A stretch of 30,450 nt of DNA from a virus. Position numbers and translations under genes: made by a program. The notes below the pieces were generated by a model. The model was not told the DNA's origin and did not search any database. It worked only from the letters and a program-made list of their open reading frames with translations. Below are positions 1-6,029 of this stretch, piece after piece. The stretch's first letter is position 1; every line of letters starts with the position of its first letter. Where the stretch lies: the IMG/VR virus record IMGVR_UViG_3300042314_000291, positions 1 to 30,450 of that record; one strand, 5' to 3'.

Positions 1-2
1 AC

Positions 3-350
3 GGCAAAAAAGGCAAGATGTGGAGCAAGGGTTATCACACAGGCGTAGACTTTGCAGTTCCGCAGGGAACAGACATTGTTGCAGTAGCTGACGGCAAGAT
101 TGAAAACGCATCTTGGGGCAAGTCCTACGGAACTCAGTTGGTACAAAAAGTTGAAGGTGGCTGGGTAATCTACGCGCATCTTTCTAAGGCTCTTGTTAAG
201 GCTGGCGATAAAGTCACCAAGGGTCAGCACATTGCTGAGTCAGGTAACACAGGCAATTCTTCCGGGCCGCATCTTCACTTTGAAATGCGCGACAACATTC
301 GTTGGTCAGCCGGCAAAGACATTGACCCAGCTGCGATCTTAGCGAAGTAA
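3..350 (+). CDS. M23-family metallopeptidase endolysin, 3' part
   Basis: This is the C-terminal catalytic domain of a zinc endopeptidase of the lysostaphin/LytM (M23) family, which cuts peptide cross-bridges of peptidoglycan. The visible zinc-site motifs are H-T-G-V-D just after the window start and H-L-H near the end (context GPHLHFE), with the typical glycine-rich turns between them (VADGKIENASWG, VTKGQHIAESGNTG). The reading frame is already open at position 3. An ATG at 18 exists, but it lies only a few residues before the first zinc ligand, so the gene almost certainly begins upstream of the window and 18 is not the true start. The stop overlaps the ATG of the next gene (TAATG). Followed by a secreted protein and a one-TM protein, it forms a probable lysis cassette. 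Family assignment is firm; the role as phage endolysin is inferred from context. Confidence 0.9.
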   Translation, partial: GKKGKMWSKGYHTGVDFAVPQGTDIVAVADGKIENASWGKSYGTQLVQKVEGGWVIYAHLSKALVKAGDKVTKGQHIAESGNTGNSSGPHLHFEMRDNIRWSAGKDIDPAAILAK

Positions 351-808
351 TGAGCAGGCGATTAGCTGCCTGCGCTATCGCTTTATCTTTAGTCTTTACG
401 TCACAAGTCCACGCCGAAGCGGTTGAACCTTATCTAGTTCCTATGGCTAAAAAGTCTGGGCTGTGCAAGGTTGAATCTAATCAAAGCGTTACAGGCAAGT
501 GGCAGACGTTTAAGAACTGTGACCCATTTGTTCTTGGCGGTGAGCGTTCTTTGTTCTTTGTTCAGCTGCACATTAACTGCGAGAAGCGACCTAAGTACGT
601 CAAGTTGCGTTTAGCCCGGTTACTTCCTGACGGTAAGCGCGACACCACAGGCACAACCACGTTCTCATTTACTAAAGACACAACTAAAGACTGGCAAGGG
701 ACTATGTGGTGGGAAGCTAAAACCAATCACCCAATCGTGGCTCAGTATAAAGTTGTAGGCGGTAAGTGTTATTCAGATGAACGTCAATTTAAGTGGTGGC
801 AACCGTAA
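350..808 (+). CDS. Small secreted protein of the lysis region, unknown function
   Basis: A 152-residue protein with a clear Sec signal peptide: basic MSRR, a hydrophobic core around residues 7-19, and a probable cleavage site after V-H-A near residue 22. The mature part has four cysteines (in LCKVE, NCDPF, NCEKR and KCYSD), which could form two disulfides, and a lysine- and tryptophan-rich C terminus. The start overlaps the endolysin stop by one base and the stop overlaps the next ATG by one base, so the three genes are translationally coupled. No known family is recognised. Position suggests a role at the cell surface during lysis or superinfection exclusion, but nothing in the sequence proves this. 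Confidence 0.75.
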   Translation: MSRRLAACAIALSLVFTSQVHAEAVEPYLVPMAKKSGLCKVESNQSVTGKWQTFKNCDPFVLGGERSLFFVQLHINCEKRPKYVKLRLARLLPDGKRDTTGTTTFSFTKDTTKDWQGTMWWEAKTNHPIVAQYKVVGGKCYSDERQFKWWQP

Positions 809-1086
809 TGGGACTAATTGAAATAGGGCAATACGCAGGAGCTTTAACAGCGATTGCAATACTTGTGGGCATGGCTATCAAGTGGGGAATCGTCAAGCCC
901 ATTAAGGCGTACATAGATTTAGCCACTTACCCAATTAGCCCAACGGCAAATGGTGGCAAGTCGCTCCCAGATATAGCGCACACAGTCAATCGCATTGAAG
1001 CCCGTATTGGTGAACTTGACTATCGCCTTAACTCAATCGAGGAACTGGTTACAAAACCGACACGCGCCAAGAAACCAACTACCTGA
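808..1086 (+). CDS. One-TM coiled-coil protein, holin candidate
   Basis: A 92-residue protein starting MGLIEIGQ. One transmembrane helix (about residues 8-25, rich in A, I, L, V) is followed by a basic loop, a Pro-rich turn, and a helix with heptad-like spacing near the C terminus (IEARIGELDYRLNSIEELV). The tail ends in K/R/P residues. An in-frame GTG at 793 would lengthen it by five residues, but the ATG at 808 overlaps the previous stop as TAATG, like its neighbours, and is preferred. Single-TM proteins with a coiled coil next to an endolysin are common in actinophages and are usually annotated as holins or DUF2746-like. The topology fits, but function is inferred only from location. Confidence 0.7.
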   Translation: MGLIEIGQYAGALTAIAILVGMAIKWGIVKPIKAYIDLATYPISPTANGGKSLPDIAHTVNRIEARIGELDYRLNSIEELVTKPTRAKKPTT

Positions 1087-1097
1087 CGTACCTGCGC

Positions 1098-1113
1098 TCT
1101 AGACTTATCTAGA
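1098..1113. repeat. Short inverted repeat before the HTH gene
   Basis: Two TCTAGA hexamers separated by CTTA form a perfect 6-bp dyad in the short gap between the lysis cassette and the HTH gene. It lies just upstream of the ribosome-binding site GAAAGG (1115-1120). It could be an operator for the HTH protein that follows, or a weak hairpin. There is no T-run, so it is not an obvious terminator. Confidence 0.35.
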
Positions 1114-1128
1114 CGAAAGGTGGTCACA

Positions 1129-1371
1129 ATGGCCTTACTTGACGATCTAGAAACTGTTGGCAAAAGCAGTTATGAATGCGGTATTAGTCGCATCTTAAAA
1201 AAGTTACCAGCAAAAGAATCACAAGCACTAAGCAAAGCAATAGACGATTTAGAGAACTCAGCCACAAGCCTTGCAAGAGTCCTAACTAAAAATGGCTACC
1301 CGGTAAGCCGTCAAACCATTAACAGGCACAGGGCTAGGGGCGTTAAAGATACAGGTTGTGTTTGTAAATGA
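1129..1371 (+). CDS. Small helix-turn-helix protein
   Basis: An 80-residue basic protein. ATG 1129 is chosen over the in-frame GTG at 1120 because GAAAGG ends at 1120, giving normal spacing of 8 bases. The N-terminal half is helical; the C-terminal half ends in a helix-turn-helix-like stretch (VLTKNGYPVSRQTINRHRARG) and a C-V-C-K tail. This resembles small actinophage HTH proteins that choose sites on DNA, sometimes linked to terminase or origin function; a specific role cannot be assigned. It overlaps the next gene as ATGA (1368-1371), so it is co-translated with the metallophosphoesterase. Confidence 0.7.
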   Translation: MALLDDLETVGKSSYECGISRILKKLPAKESQALSKAIDDLENSATSLARVLTKNGYPVSRQTINRHRARGVKDTGCVCK

Positions 1372-2546
1372 GTCTTGCAGATGATCTTTCAAAGCTAGGC
1401 GATGACGAACAGCGCAAGCGCGTTGCTAAGGAAATACCCAAGGGCTTTGAACCCGGCATTGAGTACGACTCAAGCGGTGGCGTTCTGCGCTCAGTACCTA
1501 GACCAGCAGGCGATGAACCCGATCACGCTGAACTACTAGCTGAGTTCGAGCTTGACCCTGCCAAGTGGCGCATCACAGGTCTGCGCCGTAGCAAGTGGCA
1601 GCGTTGGGATGGCGAATGGCTAGAGTCATTTAGGGCTACGTTCGTGCCTACAAGTGGCGCGTTGCACGTTCCCATAGATGACCTACTGCAAATAGTAGGG
1701 AAGTGGAAGCCACAGAATACCTCTAGGAAGCCCACAGAGCCACGCTCAGGCTCTTTAGCCTATGTTGTGGTACTTGCAGACACACAGGTTGGAAAGATTG
1801 ACGGTGGTGGTTCTGAGCAAATCATTAAGAATGTATTACACAAGACAGATTTAGCCGTTGACAGACTCAAAGAGCTACGCAAGGCAGGGCGCGACATTGG
1901 CACTATCTACATTCCACAACTCGGTGACTGTATCGAGGGCATGAACTCGCAAGGTGGCAAGCACATCTGGCGTACAGATTTAGATCTAACTTCACAGATT
2001 CGTGTCTATCGCAGGTTGCTGTTGCACATGATCAAAACATTTGCGCCACTGGCTGACCGCCTGATTGTGCCTTGTGTTCCCGGTAATCACGATGAAGCAG
2101 TGCGCGTTGGAAACTCAATGGCAACTACTTACACGGATTCGTTTGCACTCGATGCAGCTTCTGCCGTAGCTGATGCGCTTGAAGATCACCCTGACTACAA
2201 GCACGTTAGTTTTGTGTTCCCTAAATACGACACACTTACAGTCACGCTAGACATGGCTGGCACAGTTGTTGGTCTAGCTCATGGTCATCAGTGCCGGGGC
2301 AAGGCTGTTGATTGGTGGAAGAACATGGCACACGGGCAACAAGACATTGGCGAAGCTACGTTGCTATTAACTGGTCACTATCACCACTTGCGAATTGAAC
2401 AGTCAGGGCGCAAGACTTGGATGCAAGCACCAGCACTAGACGGTGGCTCAACTTGGTTTGAGAACTCATCAGGGCAAGCTGCACCAGCAGGAATGCTTAC
2501 GCTAACAGTAGGACAAGGTAGGTGGGATGATGCCAAAATCTTGTAA
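1368..2546 (+). CDS. Calcineurin-like metallophosphoesterase (Mre11/SbcD-like)
   Basis: A 392-residue protein with an N-terminal phage-specific region (about 1-125) and a two-metal phosphoesterase domain from about 130. The motifs are in order: D138-T-Q (first metal motif, with Q where H is usual), G186-D187-x-x-E, G239-N-H-D242, H305-G-H307, and G336-H-Y-H-H340. This order matches the calcineurin/Mre11 superfamily; the spacing and the DNA-metabolism context favour a DNA exo- or endonuclease of the Mre11/SbcD type, as commonly annotated in actinophages. The unusual D-x-Q is seen directly. No SbcC/Rad50-like ATPase partner appears in the window. The start overlaps the upstream stop as ATGA. 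A phosphodiesterase or phosphatase activity on another substrate cannot be excluded. Confidence 0.85.
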   Translation: MSLADDLSKLGDDEQRKRVAKEIPKGFEPGIEYDSSGGVLRSVPRPAGDEPDHAELLAEFELDPAKWRITGLRRSKWQRWDGEWLESFRATFVPTSGALHVPIDDLLQIVGKWKPQNTSRKPTEPRSGSLAYVVVLADTQVGKIDGGGSEQIIKNVLHKTDLAVDRLKELRKAGRDIGTIYIPQLGDCIEGMNSQGGKHIWRTDLDLTSQIRVYRRLLLHMIKTFAPLADRLIVPCVPGNHDEAVRVGNSMATTYTDSFALDAASAVADALEDHPDYKHVSFVFPKYDTLTVTLDMAGTVVGLAHGHQCRGKAVDWWKNMAHGQQDIGEATLLLTGHYHHLRIEQSGRKTWMQAPALDGGSTWFENSSGQAAPAGMLTLTVGQGRWDDAKIL

Positions 2547-2640
2547 ACATGAATGGGTTTTATTACGGTTTGTAACTGAGCCTGATGATTTTTACTATTG
2601 CATTAAGTGCAGAGATGAGAAACCAGCCAATGACAAGTGA
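2527..2640 (+). CDS. CxH...CxxC zinc-ribbon microprotein
   Basis: A 37-codon gene nested between the metallophosphoesterase end and the next gene. Tandem ATGs at 2527 and 2530 follow an AAGGTAGG ribosome-binding site. The product begins MPKSCKHEW after the second Met and carries C-K-H near the N terminus and C-I-K-C about 20 residues later, followed by an acidic/basic tail ending NDK. This C-x-H...C-x-x-C arrangement is a minimal zinc ribbon; the same pattern appears fused to the N terminus of WhiB 1 (5568-5906). It overlaps the upstream gene by 20 bases and the downstream gene by 11, as expected of a real gene in this packed operon. Function is unknown. Confidence 0.65.
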   Translation: MMPKSCKHEWVLLRFVTEPDDFYYCIKCRDEKPANDK

Positions 2641-2851
2641 AGAATTAGCTGATCAAGTGACTCGTTGCGTTGAGTCTTTGCGCTCACGGATTATGGGTAC
2701 AGGTGATGAGCAATACAGTCGCGGTACTGAACAGAGCATTGAAACTAAATCAGGTGAACAGATTGTTTTAGAAACGCTAGAAGAACTAGATGATGCCATT
2801 GTGTATTTGGCACACTTACGCGCTAGACTGGGCAAACTTGCGCAGCTCTGA
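2630..2851 (+). CDS. Small acidic helical protein, unknown
   Basis: A 73-residue protein starting MTSEELADQ. An in-frame ATG at 2585 exists, but it lies inside the zinc-ribbon microprotein; ATG 2630 overlaps that gene's end by 11 bases and gives a normal soluble N terminus. The protein is mostly helical by composition, with two amphipathic stretches (ADQVTRCVESLRSRI and LETLEELDDAIVYLAHLRARLGKL). No family is recognised. It is the last gene before a terminator. Confidence 0.65.
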   Translation: MTSEELADQVTRCVESLRSRIMGTGDEQYSRGTEQSIETKSGEQIVLETLEELDDAIVYLAHLRARLGKLAQL

Positions 2852-2869
2852 GCGATCCTCAGACCGTAG

Positions 2870-2910
2870 ATGCCACCTGCTTATGCTTTGTCGGGTGGCA
2901 TTTACTTTGC
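2870..2910 (+). terminator. Probable intrinsic terminator after the first operon
   Basis: A perfect 8-bp stem, ATGCCACC (2870-2877) with GGTGGCAT (2894-2901), and a 16-base loop, followed by a T-rich but interrupted tail (TTACTTTGCC). It sits about 20 bases after a stop codon and directly before a strong promoter. Confidence 0.65.
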
Positions 2911-2935
2911 CTAAAAACCCTTTAGACACGCGGAT

Positions 2936-2964
2936 TTGCTATGTATAACAAAGTGTGCTAAACT
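2936..2964 (+). promoter_or_regulatory. Sigma-70-type promoter with extended -10
   Basis: TTGCTA (2936-2941) and TAAACT (2959-2964) are separated by 17 bases, with TG one base before the -10 (extended -10). The predicted transcript start is near 2971, about 38 bases before the ATG at 3009. It is flanked upstream by a terminator, so it begins a new transcription unit. Confidence 0.65.
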
Positions 2965-2976
2965 ATTTACATAGAC

Positions 2977-2990
2977 GTTGGGAAACCAGC
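2977..2990 (+). promoter_or_regulatory. 5' UTR hairpin with GAAA tetraloop
   Basis: GTTGG (2977-2981), GAAA, CCAGC (2986-2990): a 5-bp stem including one G-U pair, closed by a GNRA tetraloop, lying a few bases after the predicted transcript start and before the ribosome-binding site ACAGGAG. A 5'-terminal stem-loop of this kind can protect mRNA from 5' decay. A similar arrangement occurs at 5989-6005. Confidence 0.45.
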
Positions 2991-3008
2991 TAGGACAGGA
3001 GTAAGAAA

Positions 3009-3251
3009 ATGGCAACAAAGCAAAAGGTTATTAAGGCACTAGATGAGCTAGGTGCATTATTAACCCAAGACCCCGGTAAATACGATTTTGAAGAAATTGA
3101 AATACTTGCACCGCAGGGCAAATTTTGGGAGTCTAACTTATGTGGAGTCTTATGTTATGAATTTGATCGTTATAGCATGACAAAGGCTGAACTTTGGGAT
3201 GAAGTTTTGAACGACATTGAAGCTGGTTTAGTAGATGACTGCGAGAGCTAG
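3009..3251 (+). CDS. Small acidic early protein, unknown
   Basis: An 80-residue protein with a good ribosome-binding site (AGGAG about 8 bases before ATG). It is acidic, especially at the C terminus (LNDIEAGLVDDCES), with two cysteines in the middle (NLCGVLCYEF). No family is recognised. It is the only gene between a strong promoter and a terminator, so it is probably transcribed alone and strongly. This is typical of small early phage proteins that act on host functions, but that is inference. Confidence 0.75.
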   Translation: MATKQKVIKALDELGALLTQDPGKYDFEEIEILAPQGKFWESNLCGVLCYEFDRYSMTKAELWDEVLNDIEAGLVDDCES

Positions 3252-3265
3252 TAAATAATTTAGCG

Positions 3266-3298
3266 ACAGCCCTGCCTAGCGGTGGGGCTGTTTGCATT
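3266..3298 (+). terminator. Intrinsic terminator
   Basis: ACAGCCC (3266-3272) pairs with GGGCTGT (3285-3291) across a 12-base loop, followed by TTGCATTTG. It comes just after the stop at 3251 and ends the single-gene unit. The tail is T-rich but not a pure T-run. Confidence 0.6.
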
Positions 3299-3312
3299 TG
3301 TTAGACAATGCG

Positions 3313-3320
3313 TATAACGT
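3313..3320 (+). promoter_or_regulatory. Candidate leaderless promoter for mom-like gene 1
   Basis: TATAACGT holds two overlapping -10 choices (TATAAC 3313-3318, TAACGT 3315-3320), ending 9 or 7 bases before ATG 3328. TTGCAT (3292-3297) lies 17 bases before TAACGT but matches the -35 consensus poorly. No ribosome-binding site precedes the ATG, and a terminator lies directly upstream, so a local promoter giving a nearly leaderless transcript is plausible. Confidence 0.4.
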
Positions 3321-3327
3321 CAGTGAC

Positions 3328-3996
3328 ATGAAGCAGATGCAATGGCAGTCAAGTTTCTTTGACGTGCTAGACGGATACTCAGTTGCACCGATACAAGCTC
3401 AGGATGCTGATTACTTAATTCTCAATGTTCATTACGCAAAGCGCAGACCTTCAATCACTCATGCCTTTGGATTGTTCAATTCAGGTGAGTTAGTCGGAGT
3501 AGTTACTTATGGAACTCCAGCATCATCTACTTTGTTGCGCGGTATCTGTGGTGACGATTGGGCGCAACACGTTTTAGAGCTGAACCGTTTGGTGTTAGTT
3601 AATAACCAACCACATGAAGCCAGCCGATTAGTCGGAGCATCACTCAAGCTATTACCTAAGCCAAGCATCATTGTTAGTTATGCAGACACAAAGCAAAAGC
3701 ATGAAGGCATTGTTTATCAGGCTACGAACTTTATTTATACAGGATTGAGCAGCAAGTTTCGTGATCCAGTAGTTCGTGGTTTAGAACATCAGCACCACGC
3801 AACTTACGCGCATGGCTTGACTAACGCGCAGCTTATAGAAAAGTATGGTGCAGACAATGTTTACTTTATTGAGCGATCTAGAAAGCACCGTTACATAATC
3901 TTTGTTGGTTCAAAGACTCAACGTAAACAAATGCTTAAAGACTTGCGGTATGAAATTCAGCCGTATCCAAATAAAGAAAGGTCTGCCAGTGGCTGA
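3328..3996 (+). CDS. Mom-like DNA adenine modification protein (paralog 1)
   Basis: A 222-residue protein of the GNAT-like Mom family. Mu Mom converts adenine in DNA to N6-acetamidoadenine (methylcarbamoyl form), shielding phage DNA from restriction. Motifs here: N33-x-H-Y36, V-G-V-V-T-Y-G, L-x-R-L-V-L-x-N, and a signature block starting S117-Y-A-D120 and running through K-Q-x-H, Y-Q-A-x-N-x-I-Y-T-G, S-S. The C terminus has K-H-R-Y and ends in P-Y-P-N. The same blocks occur in the protein at 11672-12325. The frame is open to a TTG at 3292, inside the terminator; ATG 3328 is preferred. It overlaps a ribbon-helix-helix gene by 8 bases. Family assignment is from motif recognition; the exact chemistry is not shown. 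Confidence 0.75.
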   Translation: MKQMQWQSSFFDVLDGYSVAPIQAQDADYLILNVHYAKRRPSITHAFGLFNSGELVGVVTYGTPASSTLLRGICGDDWAQHVLELNRLVLVNNQPHEASRLVGASLKLLPKPSIIVSYADTKQKHEGIVYQATNFIYTGLSSKFRDPVVRGLEHQHHATYAHGLTNAQLIEKYGADNVYFIERSRKHRYIIFVGSKTQRKQMLKDLRYEIQPYPNKERSASG

Positions 3997-4147
3997 CGAA
4001 CAGAAAGAAACGAAAGAGAATCTAATTGCATTGCGTTTGAACAATGAACAGATGCTTGCAGTTAGACAATGGGCGCATCAACATAACGCCAATGTAAGTC
4101 AAGTGATCAGATCAGCAATAGAACTAATGACAGGAGCAAAGCAATGA
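3989..4147 (+). CDS. Ribbon-helix-helix DNA-binding protein
   Basis: A 52-residue protein read from GTG 3989, which follows the ribosome-binding site AAAGAAAGG (3973-3981) and overlaps the mom-like stop by 8 bases. The frame is open further upstream, but only as a shadow of the mom-like gene. The sequence LIALRLNNEQMLAVRQWAHQ followed by NVSQVIRSAIELM is a classic Arc/CopG/MetJ ribbon-helix-helix: one beta strand (LIALRL) and two helices. Such dimers bind operators. It is translationally coupled to the mom-like gene and could autoregulate the unit or regulate early transcription. Confidence 0.75.
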   Translation: MADEQKETKENLIALRLNNEQMLAVRQWAHQHNANVSQVIRSAIELMTGAKQ

Positions 4148-4449
4148 GAACACCAAGCGAACAGTTGGTGCAAACAACTTGGATGGCAGACCACAAACTA
4201 TTTGCAAATCACGATGCAGTTACCCCGGTTGATTGGGCTAAGGTTTGGGAAGTTATTGACAACATAGATGAGCCAGAGTTTGACGAACACCAGCTTGTAA
4301 TAGTTGCAGTTCTAGAGTTCTTGTGTGGTTCTGAAATGGTAGAAGTTAGCCTTGATGAGATCGCTAACCTGCCAGAGATTGAACGTCAAGCAGTAGCAGA
4401 AGCCTTGCGCCTAAAATGGTCTAAAGTCGAGTTCCAAGAAAATCTGTAA
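4144..4449 (+). CDS. Acidic protein of unknown function
   Basis: A 101-residue acidic protein (many D/E: NIDEPEFDEHQL, VEVSLDEIANLPEIERQ) with a tryptophan-containing N-terminal half and helical C-terminal half. It starts ATGA-overlapped with the RHH gene and ends TAATG-overlapped with the replication initiator, so it is firmly within the operon. No domain is recognised. Acidity and location next to DNA-binding proteins leave open a DNA-mimic or inhibitor role, but this is speculation. Confidence 0.65.
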   Translation: MRTPSEQLVQTTWMADHKLFANHDAVTPVDWAKVWEVIDNIDEPEFDEHQLVIVAVLEFLCGSEMVEVSLDEIANLPEIERQAVAEALRLKWSKVEFQENL

Positions 4450-5222
4450 TGGACAACGACAAAGCAGAAATTCACGTTGATCCTTTACCATTCCAACAGA
4501 TACCTAACTGGGTATTTGAGTCGGATGTTTCAGCTACGGCTATCAAGTTATACCTAGTGCTGCGCAAGAACGGGGATAACAAACGCGGTGTTAGTTTTTG
4601 GTCGCGTAAGAAATTGGCAGAGCAATTAGGAACGTCTACAAACACAATGGACAGAGCTAAAAAAGAACTAATTGACATGGGCGCACTGTGCCAGATCAAC
4701 CGTAAAAATAAAGACGGTGACTGGACTTCTAACCTGTATCACTTGCACACATCTAGCCTTGTTAATTGCAGATACCTATACTCACCAGTGGGTACACCTA
4801 TACCCACAGATGGGGATACCCCTATACCCACCAGTGGTGAACAAACTAATAACCATATAGAACTTAGAACCAATGAACTAACTCGCACCTACGGTGACGA
4901 GAATCATCAGGCTTGCAATCTCTTAGCAGACCTAATTGCAGCTAACGGTTCAAAGCGACCAGCAGTGACTGATAAATGGTTAAGCGACATGGAACGACTT
5001 AATCGAATAGATGAACGCTCATGGGAACAGATCACGAAAGCGATTGAGTGGTGTCAGGCTGATGACTTTTGGCGTGGCAACATTATGAGTCCAGCGAAAC
5101 TACGCAAGCAATATGATCAACTGCGCTTAGCTGCACAGCGAGGAAACAAACAATCTAAAGTCACTCAGACTCTTAGCTGGTTAAGTAACTTGGCTAATGA
5201 CACAAAGGAACTAGAGCGATGA
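4449..5222 (+). CDS. Replication initiator (winged-helix, O/DnaD-like)
   Basis: A 257-residue protein with the two-part design of phage replisome organizers. The N-terminal winged helix-turn-helix (about 15-100) contains the aligned start QQIPNWVFESDVSATAIKLYLVL and the recognition region RKKLAEQLGTSTNTMDRAKKEL, then a G-A-L-wing. A Pro/Thr-rich linker (about 112-128, TPIPT repeated) follows. The C-terminal region (about 150-235) resembles the helicase-recruiting domain of such proteins (WLSDMERLNRI...WCQADDFWRGNIMSPAKLRK). The linker is encoded by iterons, as in lambda O. The next gene is a probable helicase loader. Function as origin-binding initiator is well supported by layout, though partners are inferred. 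Confidence 0.85.
   Translation: MDNDKAEIHVDPLPFQQIPNWVFESDVSATAIKLYLVLRKNGDNKRGVSFWSRKKLAEQLGTSTNTMDRAKKELIDMGALCQINRKNKDGDWTSNLYHLHTSSLVNCRYLYSPVGTPIPTDGDTPIPTSGEQTNNHIELRTNELTRTYGDENHQACNLLADLIAANGSKRPAVTDKWLSDMERLNRIDERSWEQITKAIEWCQADDFWRGNIMSPAKLRKQYDQLRLAAQRGNKQSKVTQTLSWLSNLANDTKELER
4775..4837. other. Putative replication origin: three 17-bp iterons
   Basis: Three copies of the consensus CCTATACYCACMRRTGG lie inside the initiator gene at 4775-4791, 4797-4813 and 4821-4837, starting 22 and 24 bases apart, so they fall on roughly the same DNA face. The outer two differ at a single base. The repeats carry dyad symmetry (CCAC...GTGG; TGGGTA...TACCCA). An AT-rich stretch (about 4838-4882) follows directly, as a melting region would. 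The layout parallels lambda ori within gene O. Confidence 0.7.
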
Positions 5223-5560
5223 ACAAGCTAGAGATTGGTCAAGTTCTAACTATTGCAATGGCAATAGATGCGCGGTTAAGTGCATCTGATGAGAATGCTT
5301 TTAGAGCTAAAGTCGAGGGTTGGTCACTTGCATTAAGTGAAAGCATGACGTTTGACTTTGCGCGTGATGCGATTGGCAAGCATTACAAATCAGCAACGGA
5401 TTCAATTATGCCGGCTCATCTAAATTCAATGTGGACTGCTCATAGATCACGTCAGCATGAAATAGATAACGTCAGAGCTATTGGGTCAAGCCATAAATCG
5501 CAGGGAATGCCTGACGATGTACGCGCCAAATTAGTGGAACTGGGGTTGAAGCGACCATAA
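5219..5560 (+). CDS. Probable helicase-loader-like replication protein
   Basis: A 113-residue helical protein. The pattern IGQVLTIAMAIDARLSASDE, then W-S-L-A-L, F-D-F-A-R-D-A-I-G-K-H-Y, then I-M-P-A-H-L, resembles small phage proteins grouped with the G39P/G40P helicase loader-inhibitor family, which deliver host or phage DnaB helicase to the initiator. ATGA overlap with the initiator gene supports this role. The resemblance is to a general pattern, not an exact motif, so an alternative replication accessory role is possible. Confidence 0.6.
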   Translation: MNKLEIGQVLTIAMAIDARLSASDENAFRAKVEGWSLALSESMTFDFARDAIGKHYKSATDSIMPAHLNSMWTAHRSRQHEIDNVRAIGSSHKSQGMPDDVRAKLVELGLKRP

Positions 5561-5567
5561 TAGATGG

Positions 5568-5906
5568 ATGCTCAAAGACTGTGATCACGAGGCGTGGCTA
5601 GATTCTGGCATGTGCCTAATCTGCTCTGCACCTGAATCATGGATGTATTTAGGTGAATGCTCTAAGCATGACCCTGATACATGCTTTCCACCTGATGACG
5701 AACCTCACCTATACGCCATAGCTAAAAGACTTTGTGAAGAATGCCCTGTGGTGGGCTTCTGTTTAGAGATTGGTCTAGACGAGAAATGGGGTATGTGGGG
5801 CGGAATGACCCCAGATGAGCGTTACAAGCTCAGCAAGTCCCCAAAGCTGCCTAAAGAAAGACTAGAAAAACGTAGGTTTTTAAGGGTATTTGCGTACACA
5901 AATTAG
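5568..5906 (+). CDS. WhiB-family [4Fe-4S] regulator with extra N-terminal zinc ribbon
   Basis: A 112-residue WhiB-like protein, a class essentially confined to actinobacteria and their phages; these bind the sigma factor and DNA through an iron-sulfur cluster. Cluster ligands: C39, C56-x-x-C59, C65. The G-[VI]-W-G-G turn is G75-M-W-G-G79, followed by a basic tail (KLPKERLEKRR) for DNA contact. Residues 5-19 carry a second cysteine set, C5-x-H7 and C16-x-x-C19, matching the microprotein at 2527-2640, so a zinc ribbon appears fused in front. C31 is an additional cysteine. The start has no clear ribosome-binding site; CATAAT ends 6 bases before the ATG (possible leaderless start), or translation may be coupled to the gene ending 7 bases upstream. 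Confidence 0.9.
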   Translation: MLKDCDHEAWLDSGMCLICSAPESWMYLGECSKHDPDTCFPPDDEPHLYAIAKRLCEECPVVGFCLEIGLDEKWGMWGGMTPDERYKLSKSPKLPKERLEKRRFLRVFAYTN

Positions 5907-5975
5907 AACAAATGTACTAAAAAAAGATTAAAAAACTTGCGAAATGGGCTAGACAACTGCCCCAATTCGTGTATT

Positions 5976-5983
5976 GTTATACA
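5976..5983 (+). promoter_or_regulatory. Extended -10 promoter for the second early operon
   Basis: TG (5975-5976), one base, then TATACA (5978-5983) make a good extended -10. The -35 region is weak (nearest fit TAGACA, 5950-5955, too far). It lies in the only sizeable gap between WhiB 1 and the next operon. Predicted transcript start is near 5990. Confidence 0.5.
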
Positions 5984-5988
5984 TAAGG

Positions 5989-6005
5989 GAAGGCACAAAG
6001 CCTTC
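5989..6005 (+). promoter_or_regulatory. 5' UTR stem-loop
   Basis: GAAGGC (5989-5994), loop ACAAA, GCCTTC (6000-6005): a perfect 6-bp stem starting at the predicted transcript start and placed before the ribosome-binding site AAAGGAA (6015-6021). It is a likely mRNA-stabilising 5' hairpin, parallel to that at 2977-2990; an operator is the alternative. Confidence 0.45.
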
Positions 6006-6029
6006 AGAGAAGCAAAGGAAACAAAGCAA

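Noticed and set aside
793-807. GTG at 793 as start of the holin-like gene
   Set aside because: ATG 808 forms the TAATG overlap used by neighbouring genes; the longer form adds only five residues.
1083-1111. Possible promoter CTGACG-N17-TATCTA before the HTH gene
   Set aside because: Both boxes match poorly; the TCTAGA dyad explains the sequence as well.
3292-3327. TTG at 3292 as the start of mom-like gene 1, adding 12 residues
   Set aside because: It lies in the tail of the terminator hairpin and has no ribosome-binding site; the extra residues do not look like a family N terminus, and ATG 3328 fits the paralog length better.
5937-6029. TTG-started N-terminal extension of the LPD29 gene
   Set aside because: It would translate the promoter and the 5' hairpin; ATG 6030 has a proper ribosome-binding site.
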